A stretch of DNA of 64,000 nt from Chelatococcus sp. YT9 (lineage in GTDB: Bacteria > Pseudomonadota > Alphaproteobacteria > Rhizobiales > Beijerinckiaceae): positions 790,637 through 854,636 of the forward strand of contig NZ_JAHBRW010000002.1 of the NCBI RefSeq assembly GCF_018398315.1, read 5' to 3'. Each line of letters begins with the position of its first letter. The stretch's first letter is position 1. A program made the translations under genes and the position numbers. Under the pieces are notes generated by a model. The model saw only the letters and a list, made by a program, of their open reading frames with translations, was not told the origin of the DNA and did no database searches. Shown here one piece after another: positions 17,233 to 26,786 of the stretch.

Positions 17233-18636
17233 TCAACGCTGAGCGCCTTCCTCCGCAGCAAGTAACGGATCGCCGACCTTTTGCTGCCATGCGTCCAGCG
17301 CCCGCGCGAGCCGCTCCCGATGCGCGGCATAGGCCGGCAAGGCGGCAAGATTGATGGTCTCCCCCGGATCTGCGACGAGATCGAAGAGCTGCTCAGTGCG
17401 CGATCCCCGCGAAGGCGTATTGTCTGCCCGATAGGGGCCGCGTCCCAGCGGCGCCTGATCGATGTAGCGGATCAATTTGTAGCGGCTGTCGCGTATCATG
17501 CGCTGGCTGAAGCGATAGGCGGCCGCGAAAGTGTCCCGCCAGCCCGCTTCGGTGTCGCTCATGATCGGCACAAGGCTGCACCCCTCGGCCATCGGATCAA
17601 CCGGGCAGCCGGCCAGTTCAAGCAGCGTGGCGCTGGTGTCAGCATGCCAGACGAGATGCGGCACACGTTTTCCCCGGGGCAGGTCCGGTCCGGCGATGAT
17701 CAGCGGAATATGGAGGCTGTGCTCATAGAGGTTCTGCTTGCCCATCAGCCCATGTTGCCCCAGCGCCAGGCCATGGTCCGCAGTATAGACGACGATGGTG
17801 TTGGCATCGTCGCCGTTGTTTGCGAGCGCTTTCAGGATATCGCCGATCGCCGCGTCGAGATGGGCGATCATACCGTAGTAATCGGCGATATGCTGCCGCA
17901 CCGCATCCGCCGGCCGGGGCAATGCCTCGAGGAGTTCATCTCGAACCAGCATTTCGCCGTTGTCGAACGGATGGATCGGGAGAAAGTTGGCGGGTAGCGA
18001 GACGGTGTCGCCGCGCCGCGCGTAAGCATCTGGCGGCGTTCGCGGATCATGGGGCGCGGTAAAGGCCACATAAAGGCAGTACGGCTGGTCGGGGGAGCGC
18101 TCTCGCAGGAAATCGAGGGCGGAATCGCGGAAGAGATCTGTCGACAGCCCGTCCTCGTAGTAAATCTCTGATGCGGGAAAGTAGCCGTCGGGGTCGTGAT
18201 GGCGCAGAGGCACCCGGTCGTGGTCGCTCATCCCCCCGAACATCAGCCGGTCTCCCGAGCTGAATGAGCGCGCAAAGGCCTCCTTGTCATTGTGCCATTT
18301 GCCGATCGCATGCGTCACATACCCTTGCGCGCGCAGGCGCTGGGGGAAAGTCTCCAGGGCGGCCGGAATCGCAAAGGCGGAGGCCTCGTAGTCATCGCCG
18401 GTAGGGTCGACCGCGGAGGCGAAAATATTGCGGCCCGTCAGAAAGGAAGCGCGGCTCGGCACACAGACCGCCGGATGCATGCCACCCTGGCAGTGGGCTC
18501 CGTCAAATGTCACGCCGCGCTGTGCAAGGCCATCGAGATTAGGCGTCTCGACCTCGCTATTGCCATTGCAGCCGATGGATTCGTAGCGATGGTCGTCAGC
18601 GATGAGGACGACAATATTGGGCGGTTGGCGGTTCAT
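17233..18636 (-). CDS. Sulfatase (type I, formylglycine-dependent)
   Basis: 467 residues from the ATG at 18636 (an in-frame ATG 15 bases upstream is also possible). Metal ligands begin with LIADDHRYES. The formylglycine signature CVPSRASFLTGR has its cysteine at 58, and the later metal motif is YTADHGLALGQHGLMGKQ. No signal peptide is visible, suggesting cytoplasmic action. It follows a sugar ABC importer 49 bases upstream, so it probably removes sulfate from an imported sulfated sugar or glycan fragment. No formylglycine-generating enzyme is in the window. Confidence 0.92.
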   Translation of the reverse strand: MNRQPPNIVVLIADDHRYESIGCNGNSEVETPNLDGLAQRGVTFDGAHCQGGMHPAVCVPSRASFLTGRNIFASAVDPTGDDYEASAFAIPAALETFPQRLRAQGYVTHAIGKWHNDKEAFARSFSSGDRLMFGGMSDHDRVPLRHHDPDGYFPASEIYYEDGLSTDLFRDSALDFLRERSPDQPYCLYVAFTAPHDPRTPPDAYARRGDTVSLPANFLPIHPFDNGEMLVRDELLEALPRPADAVRQHIADYYGMIAHLDAAIGDILKALANNGDDANTIVVYTADHGLALGQHGLMGKQNLYEHSLHIPLIIAGPDLPRGKRVPHLVWHADTSATLLELAGCPVDPMAEGCSLVPIMSDTEAGWRDTFAAAYRFSQRMIRDSRYKLIRYIDQAPLGRGPYRADNTPSRGSRTEQLFDLVADPGETINLAALPAYAAHRERLARALDAWQQKVGDPLLAAEEGAQR

Positions 18637-18685
18637 GACAGAATGTCTCATCGATGCGATCGAAGTTTGACCGGACAGGCAGCGG

Positions 18686-19567
18686 CTATTTCACGGCACC
18701 GGCTGTCAGCCCGGCGCTGAGCCGTGCCTGCAGAGGCAGAAAGAGCAGGAGCGTCGGAATGGTGGTGATCACCGAGGCGGCCATCACGGCCCCCCAGTCG
18801 GCGCGATCATCGCCAAAGAGCTGGTAGAGCCCGATGGGCAGGGTCTGCACCGCCGGTTTGGTGAGGAACGCCAGCGCGAAAAGATATTCTGTCCAGCAGA
18901 GCATGAAGGCGTAGGTCGCCGTCGAGACGATACCCGGCATCAAAACCGGAAAGACGATCCGCCAGACGACCTGGTAGCGCGATGCGCCGTCGATGAGCGC
19001 CGCCTCGTCGAGCTCACGCGGCACCGTCGCGAGATAGCCAGTCAACATATAGACCGAAAACGGGATGCTGATCGCCGTATAGCAGAAGATCATGCCCGTA
19101 TAGCTGTTCGTGAAGCCGGCCTGGGTCAGCAGGATGAACAGTGGATTGACCAGCACGATCCAGGGAAACATTTGCCCGAAAAGGACGCTGCCGAAGATCA
19201 GCCCCTTGCCCCGGAAGCGGAAGCGCGAAAATACATAGGCCGCGTTCACCGAGACCAATGTGGACAGCGCGGTTGCGGCGACGCAGATGACGAGGCTGTT
19301 GACGAGGAAGCGGCCAAACCCGCCCGAAAATAACGTGATGTAGTTGGCCCAGGTGAAGGCGGTGGCGCTTGCGAGCAACCCGCCCTGCGCCTTGAACGAG
19401 CCGACCAGGATGAAAACCATGGGGTAGACCAGGGCGAAGAGGATCGCCAGCAGGCCGGCGAGAATAAGGAGCGGCTCGAACAGGCGGCCCGGGCCCGAGA
19501 CCATGCGGCGGTGCCAGTGGGATGTGGCAGCCGGCTTACCGCTTACCGGAGAAGAGGCGAGGGTCAT
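18686..19567 (-). CDS. Sugar ABC transporter permease (MalG/UgpE-like)
   Basis: 293 residues with several membrane helices. The EAA loop ATVPRELDEAALIDGASRYQ is characteristic of CUT1 sugar importers. Its ATG overlaps the stop of the first permease by four bases (ATGA). It forms the membrane channel with the MalF-like partner. Confidence 0.93.
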   Translation of the reverse strand: MTLASSPVSGKPAATSHWHRRMVSGPGRLFEPLLILAGLLAILFALVYPMVFILVGSFKAQGGLLASATAFTWANYITLFSGGFGRFLVNSLVICVAATALSTLVSVNAAYVFSRFRFRGKGLIFGSVLFGQMFPWIVLVNPLFILLTQAGFTNSYTGMIFCYTAISIPFSVYMLTGYLATVPRELDEAALIDGASRYQVVWRIVFPVLMPGIVSTATYAFMLCWTEYLFALAFLTKPAVQTLPIGLYQLFGDDRADWGAVMAASVITTIPTLLLFLPLQARLSAGLTAGAVK

Positions 19568-20466
19568 AGCACCTCCTCGATCTGGCGGCGTCCAATCATG
19601 CGGAAATAGAAATAGCCGAAGACTGCCATGATCAGCGCCATGACGATGCCGATGGCCGCGCCATAGCCGAGCCGGAAATCAACAAAGGAGCGGATGTAGA
19701 TCTCCGTCGCCAGAACATTGGTGAAGGTTCCGGGGCCGGCGCCTGTCGCGAGCCATACATAGACGAAGTTATTGAACGTCCAGAACACGGACGTGAGGCC
19801 AAGAACAACCATCGTTGGCTTCAGGAAGGGCAGGGTGATGTGCCAGAATTTCGCTGAGCGGCTGGCACCGTCGAGTTCGGCGGCTTCGTAGAGGTCAGCG
19901 GGCACGGCCTGCAGTGAGGCAAGCAGGGACAAGGCGATGAGCGGCACCGTGTTCCAGACGACAATGGCGATCACCGACGGCCACACTGTCCTGAGATCGG
20001 ACAGGAACGCGATCGGCGTGTCGATGATCCCGAGGGTGACGAGCACCGTGTTCAGCGCCCCGTCGGGCGCCTCGAGCAGCCAGCGCCAGATAATGATGGC
20101 GACGACCGGAGGCGTCGCCCAAGGCACGAGGATCGCTATCCGCGCGATGGTCGCGAGCTTCAGATGGCGCACGAGCGGCGTGTTGACGATGAGTGCGATG
20201 GCGAGCCCCAGCAGCAGGCGCACCGCGACTGAGATCGCGGTGAGCCAGATGAAGGTATTCATCATCAGCCGCCCGGTTTCGGGGCTGGTGAGGAATTCCT
20301 CGTAGTTGGCAAGGCCGATCCATTGGCCGCCAACCCGCAGACGCAGCAACGTGAGGTCCGTGAAGCTCACCCGCAGATTCTCCACCATCGGCCAGAGATA
20401 GAACAAGGCCAGGATGATGAGCGCCGGGCCCAGCATCACGGTGATGAACAGGCGGTCACCCCGCAT
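19564..20466 (-). CDS. Sugar ABC transporter permease (MalF/UgpA-like)
   Basis: 300 residues, multiple membrane helices. The EAA-like loop reads QAVPADLYEAAELDGASR. It starts 24 bases after the binding-protein gene and is coupled to the MalG-like gene. This operon has no ATPase; a shared MsmK/UgpC-type ATPase elsewhere in the genome would be needed. Confidence 0.93.
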   Translation of the reverse strand: MRGDRLFITVMLGPALIILALFYLWPMVENLRVSFTDLTLLRLRVGGQWIGLANYEEFLTSPETGRLMMNTFIWLTAISVAVRLLLGLAIALIVNTPLVRHLKLATIARIAILVPWATPPVVAIIIWRWLLEAPDGALNTVLVTLGIIDTPIAFLSDLRTVWPSVIAIVVWNTVPLIALSLLASLQAVPADLYEAAELDGASRSAKFWHITLPFLKPTMVVLGLTSVFWTFNNFVYVWLATGAGPGTFTNVLATEIYIRSFVDFRLGYGAAIGIVMALIMAVFGYFYFRMIGRRQIEEVL

Positions 20467-20490
20467 GGCGTCGCGCTCCTGCCTCGGGCC

Positions 20491-21804
20491 TCAGCGGCCC
20501 GCGTTCAATTTGCCGACCTGAGTGAGGAGATCGCCCGCGGCTGCATCCACCGACGTCTGCCCCGACAAGGCTGCTCCGAAGGCGCGACCCGTCAGGTTCC
20601 ACATGGAGCCCATCGCATAGGGGCCGTCCGCATAGGGGCCCCAGGTCCGTGCATGGGTGAGCTGCTCGGCGAAGCCCTTCAACTCCGGCCCGAAATCGAC
20701 GCTCTGCAGCAGGCTGCGTTGCGCCGGGAACTGAGACTTGTAGGCGCCGGTGAAGATCGATGCATCATTCAGGAACTGCACGAGCTTCCACGCTTCCTGC
20801 GGGTGCTTCGATGTCGCGCTGATGCCCAGCATACGGCCGCCGAGATGCGACGTGCCCACAGTCGTTCCCTTCGGCACGGGACCGGAGGTGAAAGGCGCCG
20901 CCTTGCCGGGATTCGCCGCCGTATAAGCGTTGATGGCCTCGCGGAAAGAGGCTGGCGGCATGATGCCGATCGCAATGCTGCCATCAGCGAGGCCGCGGAT
21001 GATCACCGGGTCCGCCCAATCGCTCACGCCGAGCATCGATTTGGGCGTGTCGCCGTCGTCGAGATAGCTCTTGAAGTAATTCATGGTGCCGGCGACATCG
21101 GCCTTGTCGACACCGACCGAGAACTTGTTGTCCTTCTCGACGACGAGCGCCTTGCCGTTTGACCACCAGTTGTAATTGGCGAGGAACCACAGGCTGCCAG
21201 ATGAGGCACTGCCGGCAGGGAAGCCGAAGCCGGTCTTGCCCGTTTTCGCATGGACGTCGCGGCTCACCTGGCGCAGTTCATCCCAGGTCGCCGGCAAGCC
21301 CTTGACGCCGGCCTGATCGAGAAGGTCCGTCCGATAGACCATCGCCCAGGTGTCGGTGGTCCAGGGCAGCGCGTAAATCTTGCCATCTTTGCCGGTCGCC
21401 AGGTCCATGGCGATGAAATCGCCGAGGCCCTTGCCGGGCGGGCTCGCCTTGATAAGCGCATCGAGGGGCGCAAGGGCGCCTGCCTCGCCCATCTCCTTGG
21501 CCCACACGAAGGCGATGTGGACGACGTCAGGCGTTTCCCCGACCGCCGCCTCGCGCAGGAACTGGTCACGGGCATCCTTCCAGGCCATGCGCTCAAGATT
21601 GATCTTAATGCCGGGATTGGCCTTCTCGAAGGCATCGAGCGCCGCGCGCATCTCCTTCTGCTCTGGGTCGTTGAAGCGGAAGGTGAGCGTTACGGGGTCC
21701 GCAGCCTGCGCAATCCCGGGCATCACGGCGGCGCCTGCCATCAATGCTGCCATGGCACTACCCAAGCTGATGCCGAGGCAGGCGGTAACATGCTTCCAAA
21801 TCAT
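20491..21804 (-). CDS. Sugar ABC transporter substrate-binding protein
   Basis: 437 residues from the ATG at 21804, chosen for the strong AGGGAGG five bases upstream. A signal peptide ends around GIAQA. The family 1 sugar-binding fold follows (TLTFRFNDPEQKEMRAALDA, WTTDTWAMVYRTDLLDQAG). First gene of the leftward importer-sulfatase operon, divergent from the LacI regulator across a perfect operator palindrome. The likely ligand is an oligosaccharide, perhaps sulfated, judging from the linked sulfatase. Confidence 0.92.
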   Translation of the reverse strand: MIWKHVTACLGISLGSAMAALMAGAAVMPGIAQAADPVTLTFRFNDPEQKEMRAALDAFEKANPGIKINLERMAWKDARDQFLREAAVGETPDVVHIAFVWAKEMGEAGALAPLDALIKASPPGKGLGDFIAMDLATGKDGKIYALPWTTDTWAMVYRTDLLDQAGVKGLPATWDELRQVSRDVHAKTGKTGFGFPAGSASSGSLWFLANYNWWSNGKALVVEKDNKFSVGVDKADVAGTMNYFKSYLDDGDTPKSMLGVSDWADPVIIRGLADGSIAIGIMPPASFREAINAYTAANPGKAAPFTSGPVPKGTTVGTSHLGGRMLGISATSKHPQEAWKLVQFLNDASIFTGAYKSQFPAQRSLLQSVDFGPELKGFAEQLTHARTWGPYADGPYAMGSMWNLTGRAFGAALSGQTSVDAAAGDLLTQVGKLNAGR

Positions 21805-21850
21805 GTGAACCTCCCTGTAGGGATCGCCAAGGATCCCCATTTTTGTTTGA

Positions 21851-21866
21851 ATGCTAACGTTGTCAT
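21851..21866. promoter_or_regulatory. LacI-family operator palindrome ATGnnAACGTTnnCAT
   Basis: ATGCTAACGTTGTCAT has ATG/CAT arms and a central AACGTT, symmetric except for the four n positions. The central CG is typical of LacI-family operators. It lies between the divergent importer operon and the LacI gene and could control both. Confidence 0.75.
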
Positions 21867-21931
21867 CGTACAGGGTCAATGCGCTTCACGAGATAACCAG
21901 GCAAGGCAGCCGCGAGGGATACACGACCGGG

Positions 21932-22960
21932 ATGGACAAGCGAGTGAGGACGAGCGCCGACGGCCGGCGCAAGATGGAGGATGTCGCGCGTCTGACGGGC
22001 GTTTCACTGTCGACTGTCTCGCGGGTGATCCGCGAGCCCCATCGCGTGGCAGAGCCGACGCGCCTGAAGGTCGAGAGGGCGATCGCCTCAACCGGCTATG
22101 TGCCGAACCTCGTCGCCTCGAGCCTGAAGTCCGAACGGTCGCGCCTTGTTGCCTGCGTGGTTCCGAGCGTCGAGCATTCCTTCATCGCCGATGTCGTGCG
22201 TGGCGCGTCGGAAGTCCTGCGGCCGCAGGGTTTCCAGCTGATGCTTGCGACCAGCGATTTCCGGCCGGAGGAAGAGGAGGATGTTGTCCACGCCTTTCTC
22301 TCTCGCCGGCCAGACGCCATCATATTGACAGGCCTGACGCATACTGACCGGACGCGGGCCATGCTTGGCGCTGCAGGCATCCCCGTCGTCGAGGTTGGCA
22401 ACCTCAGCCATCGGCCGATCGACATGGTTGTCGGTTTCTCCAATACGGACGCGCAGAAGCAGCTGACATTGGCCATGATCGATGCCGGCCGTCGCCATGT
22501 CGGCTATCTCCTGCACGACGGTTCCGCCCAGAACGAGCGCAGCCGCGATCGGTACAACGGCTACCGCGCGGCGCTCGCGGAGCGTGGCATCGCCTGCGAT
22601 GATCAGCTGACGGCTGAGGTGGAGTTCAGTTATCGCGGGGGCGCTGCAGGTGTGGCCCAACTGCTGGCGCAGGGGTATCCGATCGATGCCTTGTGCTGCT
22701 CGAACGATATCATCGCGCTCGGTGCGCTCTATGAGCTGCAGCGCCGCGGCATCAAGGTGCCGGATACCATCGCCATCGCCGGTTTCGACGACCATGATGC
22801 CTCCTCCCAATGCGTTCCGCCGCTCAGCACGGTGCGCATTCCGCGGCTTGCCATGGGCCGGCAGGCCGGCAAGCTGATCGAGCAGGTGCTCGCAGGCGAG
22901 CCGCCCACCAGCAAGATCGTCGATGTCGGCTTCAGCCTGCAGATCAGGCAGACCTTCTGA
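21932..22960 (+). CDS. LacI-family transcriptional repressor
   Basis: 342 residues from the ATG at 21932; upstream in-frame ATGs would include the operator. The N-terminal helix-turn-helix and hinge are clear (KMEDVARLTGVSLSTVSRVI). The periplasmic-binding-like effector domain starts near RSRLVACVVPSVEHSF, and the C-terminal part carries IAIAGFDDHDASSQ. It is divergent from the sugar importer and sulfatase operon, which it most likely represses until the imported sugar binds. Confidence 0.92.
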   Translation: MDKRVRTSADGRRKMEDVARLTGVSLSTVSRVIREPHRVAEPTRLKVERAIASTGYVPNLVASSLKSERSRLVACVVPSVEHSFIADVVRGASEVLRPQGFQLMLATSDFRPEEEEDVVHAFLSRRPDAIILTGLTHTDRTRAMLGAAGIPVVEVGNLSHRPIDMVVGFSNTDAQKQLTLAMIDAGRRHVGYLLHDGSAQNERSRDRYNGYRAALAERGIACDDQLTAEVEFSYRGGAAGVAQLLAQGYPIDALCCSNDIIALGALYELQRRGIKVPDTIAIAGFDDHDASSQCVPPLSTVRIPRLAMGRQAGKLIEQVLAGEPPTSKIVDVGFSLQIRQTF

Positions 22961-23159
22961 CCAGGCACGGCAATAGCTGATTTTGCATGATCACGGCCGT
23001 GCACAGGTTCCAGCGCCAGCCCAGCAATCAAGGGGCGCCTTCATAAAGCTGAAGGGAGCACACAATCTTCTACGGCTTCATAGTCTAACATCGTCGGGAA
23101 AATGCGATTTCCCTACGTCATGCCCCAAGATGCGTCGGATACGGCACTGGACCGATAGA

Positions 23160-23490
23160 GTCTCCGGTTCCGCATCGTGAAGCGCGGCGGGCGCAAGGCG
23201 ATCCCGTGCCGACGGACGCGCCCGAGCACCGCGAGACGGACAACACGCTGATCAAGGCACTGGCCGCCTTCCGCTGGAAGCGGATGCTGGACTCGGGCGA
23301 GTTCGCTACAATTGCCGTACTGGCGGCGCATGAGAGGATCGCTGCTTCGTACCTCATCAGAACGACGCCGCTTTCGCAGTTATCGCTGGACGTGAGCGAG
23401 CGATCCTCAACGGACGTCAGCAGCGCCGTCTCACGCTGGAGGCGCTGAGGCAACCTCCGCCGAAAGACGACATCGGGCAGAAGCGCATGC
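23160..23490 (+). pseudogene. Remnant of the HTH protein that accompanies serine recombinases
   Basis: Translated pieces read FRIVKRGGRKAIP, then DNTLIKALAAFRWKRMLDSG with EFATIAVLAAHERIAASYL, and after frame changes RAILNGRQQRRLTLEALRQP. This matches the small DNA-binding protein commonly encoded with resolvase/integrase genes in Rhizobiales. At least two frameshifts break it. It marks an old mobile-element insertion. No recombinase catalytic domain remains. Confidence 0.6.
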
Positions 23491-23591
23491 GTGGCACAAC
23501 CTACAATACTAAAGATCCGGCGTGCCTCCAGGGGGTCTCCTGAGACTTGAGCGTATTAGGTTTGAGAGTGATGAGGCGGGTACGGGCATAG

Positions 23592-23720
23592 TATTCACGG
23601 GGGTAAGGGAACCGATATTGACCGGTTTGTTCGGGCGCTGAACGCGGTCGGCATCAAGAGGCTCGCCGATGTCGGGGCGGTAGTGGTCTCACGCAAAGCC
23701 GAGCATGCCTCCAAGGGCCG
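23592..23720 (+). pseudogene. DUF488-family fragment
   Basis: One frame gives DIDRFVRALNAVGIKRLADV followed by GAVVVSRKAEHASK, preceded in a broken frame by a degraded version of the usual FTIGYEG start. DUF488 proteins are about 150-200 residues; only the N-terminal 45 remain, then the frame is lost. Confidence 0.5.
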
Positions 23721-23904
23721 CACGTCATTCCTCCGGGGAACAGGTCGATCACCATGGCAGATACGAGAAAGATCCAAACAATCGCCCTTGGCAGCGAGAC
23801 ACTGAAGGCGAACTCCTCCAAAGGGTCAGCGCTAGGTGTCGCTAGGCCTGTTTAGGGCCAACAGGGGGCGATCTAGAAAATGCTCATAACACGCCTCATT
23901 ACCA

Positions 23905-24150
23905 CTCGATCACGTCGGCGGCCCAGGCTCGCTCGAACTTGGCGCCGGCTTCCCGTTGGATATTGCAGACACTGCCCACGTCGGCCGCCTCGTATTCGCA
24001 GATCATGCGCAAATGGTCAGCAGACCAGTAATCCAACGCACATTGTAGAGGTCGAGGCAGGGTGCCATGCGAACCTCGACCGCATTGAGGTCCTCTTGAG
24101 TGAACGCGCCTCGAAGCTCCGCGCGACGATGACACGTGGAATGGTTTATC
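23905..24150 (-). pseudogene. DUF4242 (nickel-binding SCO4226-like) fragment
   Basis: In two frames the minus strand reads EVRMAPCLDLYNV, then HLRMICEYEAADVGSVCNIQ and AGAKFERAWAADVIEW. The RMICEYEAADVGSV portion and the closing W-A-A-D-V-I-E motif resemble the C-terminal half of small DUF4242 proteins. It is frameshifted and truncated. Confidence 0.45.
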
Positions 24151-24169
24151 TCCTATTCCGTTCCGGCCT

Positions 24170-25015
24170 TCATATCTCCACCTTGGGCGCGGGCGCCGCC
24201 GTGGGAAGCGCGGGCGGCAGTTCCGGAACTCCGCACAGCGCCGATCGCGCCCAGGCGCTGAGATCGTCAGGACCGCATGCAGCGGGGTCGAAGAAGTCAG
24301 CATCTTGAGCGGTGGCTTCTGAGCCGAGTGCCGTGAGGATTGCCTGTGCAATGGCAATCTCGTTCCGTTTACGCATAATTGAGGCGATCGTCAGAGCCTC
24401 AGCGGCGCAGTGCCGGGCTTCCTCAGCGCGATCGTCTGTCGATAGAGCCCCGCGGCACGATTGAGCGCGTAAGCGAGGTAAGACTTGTCATCGACCGCTC
24501 GGAGCCGAGCTAGCGCTTTCGCCAACACCGCGTTGTCGGAATGCTCGGCCGAGGCCAACATGGCAAGCGCCTGTAGCGTCTCGACGAACGGTGTCTCATC
24601 CTCCTTCAGCCGAACCGCCACCGTGCGTAGCTCCTCACAGCGGGCCTGCATGTCCGCGTACCTGCCCATCTCCTGTTCAAAGCATAGCAAGCCAGTCAGG
24701 CGCTTGTATTCGCGCCAGCGATCTTGGTCCCGTCGCGCGAGAGCGAGCGCACGCGACAGCGAAGACCAGGCTTCGTCCTCGCGGCCATCCCATCGTTTCG
24801 GGAGCCCCCGCGCCCAATGCAGTTCGCAGAGCTCCAAACCAAGCGCCTCGGCAATGCCGGCAGCCTCGCCGATAAACTCCTGCGAACGGGCGATCTCCGT
24901 CTCGAGTTCAAGCACGCAGCGCGCCGTGTTGGCGAGCTGGCACGCGCGTTGTGTTGTCGGCCGCGCGCCCGACCGCCGTGCGATGAGCCTTCAGATGAAT
25001 GCCTCAATCAATCGG
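24170..25015 (-). pseudogene. C-terminal TPR-like region of a large regulator/ATPase, truncated and frameshifted
   Basis: The longest open part (24391-24915) encodes helical repeats such as ELCELHWARGLPKRWDGRED and AWSSLSRALALARRDQD, resembling the C-terminal repeats of large AAA/adenylate-cyclase-type regulators. A one-base shift near 24400-24430 moves the frame: corrected, the reading continues EEARHCAAEALTIASIMRKR and runs to 24170 (PAPKVEI stop). An in-frame stop cuts the upstream side at about 25000. The N-terminal ATPase or cyclase domains are absent. Confidence 0.6.
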
Positions 25016-25023
25016 TCCTGAGC

Positions 25024-25875
25024 CTAGCTGGAGCGCTGACCGACGAAGACATTCAGACCGACTAGTTTGTCAATTAGGTATATCACGATGACCGACCCGA
25101 CCATCGTCCATACCGAGACTGCAGCGATCACTGGCCGGTACTGATAAAGAAGATATTCATAGATCTGGACCGGGAGCGGCTTGAATTCGGCGGGAGATAG
25201 AAAGATGGATATCGAAAAATCATTCCAGGACGTTATGATGGCAAAGAGAAACCCCGCCAAAATACCTGGCTTGATGAGCGGTAATGTTACATGAACGAAG
25301 GTATGAAGCGGCCCCGCCCCGACGCTGCTTGCCGCATCTTCTAACGCCGGATCGAGACCCTCGGTTACGGCGGCGATTGTGCGCAGTGGAAAGGGCATTG
25401 TGATGAGTACATGACCAATAAACAAGCTGATCAAACTGGTCGCTCCAAACAGCAGCATTATCGTCTGATAGAGTGCCAAAGCGAAGATGATAGTGGGGAC
25501 GAGGAGCGGGCCCAAAAACGCTAAGCTTAGCATCCTGGCAACATTAGGATTAGCCCTCCTGAGAGCGAGCGAGATCGGCAGAGCGAAGAGCGTAGCAGAT
25601 GTCGCAGAGCCCACAGCGAGCGCGAAGCTCACGGAAGCCCCTAGCTTGAAGTTGTGGTCCTGGAGAGCCTCGACGAACCACCGCAACGTAACGGTGCGTG
25701 GCGGAAACGCCATCTCGTCGGCGTTTAGCGCAGCACCAATCACGACAATCAAAGGGGCCAACACAAATAGAAATGCAAACGAAGTCGCTATCCCTAGTCC
25801 ACTCGGCAGTAACGCGTGAGTGTGTCTTCTGCGCCTGCCTGGCGGTAGAATCGTGGGTTGGGCCGCGGAAATCAC
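25024..25875 (-). CDS. ABC transporter permease (PotC-like)
   Basis: 283 residues if it starts with the GTG at 25875, which overlaps the stop of the preceding permease as GTGA; there is no ATG at a suitable place. Membrane helices and the EAA loop (GLDPALEDAASSVGAGPLHT) fit the polyamine/Fe3+/opine importer class. It is the last gene of the importer operon, immediately before the decayed region. Confidence 0.88.
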   Translation of the reverse strand: MISAAQPTILPPGRRRRHTHALLPSGLGIATSFAFLFVLAPLIVVIGAALNADEMAFPPRTVTLRWFVEALQDHNFKLGASVSFALAVGSATSATLFALPISLALRRANPNVARMLSLAFLGPLLVPTIIFALALYQTIMLLFGATSLISLFIGHVLITMPFPLRTIAAVTEGLDPALEDAASSVGAGPLHTFVHVTLPLIKPGILAGFLFAIITSWNDFSISIFLSPAEFKPLPVQIYEYLLYQYRPVIAAVSVWTMVGSVIVIYLIDKLVGLNVFVGQRSS

Positions 25876-26786
25876 GATCTGAGTGCCTTGAATTTGTGGT
25901 TGACGACATACAGGTAAACAACGGTGATGATTAAGCTCATCGCAAACAGACAAATTCCCACTGTGGCAGCGAATGGAAAGTTGCCGTTGATTGACGCCTG
26001 CTGGTAGGCCAACATTCCCATCATGCGCACGCGCCCCCCACCCATCATAGCCGGGATGGCAAACGCCGCAGCATTCAATGTAAAAACGATAAGCGAGCCG
26101 GCGATTATGCCTGGGATAGACAGTGGGAAGGTGACGTTCCAAAAAGTACGCATCGGGCTGGCACCAACGCTGGCCGCCGCTTCTTTGAGAGCTGGATCTA
26201 TCGCGGCGAGCACACCGATGAGCGGCAGGACCACATACGGCACGGCGATCTGCACAAGCCCGATCAGCACACCCGTCTCCGTGTACATTATACGTAACGG
26301 CCGATCGACCACACCTAGCCAGAGCAGACTGGGATTAAGCAGGCCGTTATTCATTAGAAGGACATTCAATCCGAAGATGCGGATGATGATATTGACTGCG
26401 AGCGACACCACGACCAGGCCGGTTAAAAACCCGCGTCTGTTCGCTGGCAGCTCAGCTATATAGTAAGCGATGACGTAGCCGATCCCAAGGGCGAACAATG
26501 TGGAGATCAGCGCAAGGCGCACAGTCGTCCATAGGCTGGTGACGAGATAGAAAGGGTCCCCGAGGTAGTCGACATAATTTTGGATCGTGAACGTGAGTTG
26601 TGGCACCGACCCGATCTGGTAAGTCGATAGGCTTGTGAGCACCAACCAGATCATGGGTCCGAAAAAGAATACCAGCACGAAAAGAAGAGGTGCAGCCACG
26701 ACCCCGAAGGAAAGGAGGCGCCATGGCACCACTTTTTCCGGTGCTGCCAACTCAGCTTTCTGAGACGATAACAGCGTTATTGACAT
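25872..26786 (-). CDS. ABC transporter permease (PotB-like)
   Basis: 304 residues from the ATG at 26786, inside the last 35 bases of the ATPase gene, with GAGG nine bases upstream. Six or so membrane helices are visible. The EAA loop reads AIDPALKEAAASVGASPMRT. It pairs with the PotC-like permease to form the channel. Confidence 0.9.
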   Translation of the reverse strand: MSITLLSSQKAELAAPEKVVPWRLLSFGVVAAPLLFVLVFFFGPMIWLVLTSLSTYQIGSVPQLTFTIQNYVDYLGDPFYLVTSLWTTVRLALISTLFALGIGYVIAYYIAELPANRRGFLTGLVVVSLAVNIIIRIFGLNVLLMNNGLLNPSLLWLGVVDRPLRIMYTETGVLIGLVQIAVPYVVLPLIGVLAAIDPALKEAAASVGASPMRTFWNVTFPLSIPGIIAGSLIVFTLNAAAFAIPAMMGGGRVRMMGMLAYQQASINGNFPFAATVGICLFAMSLIITVVYLYVVNHKFKALRS

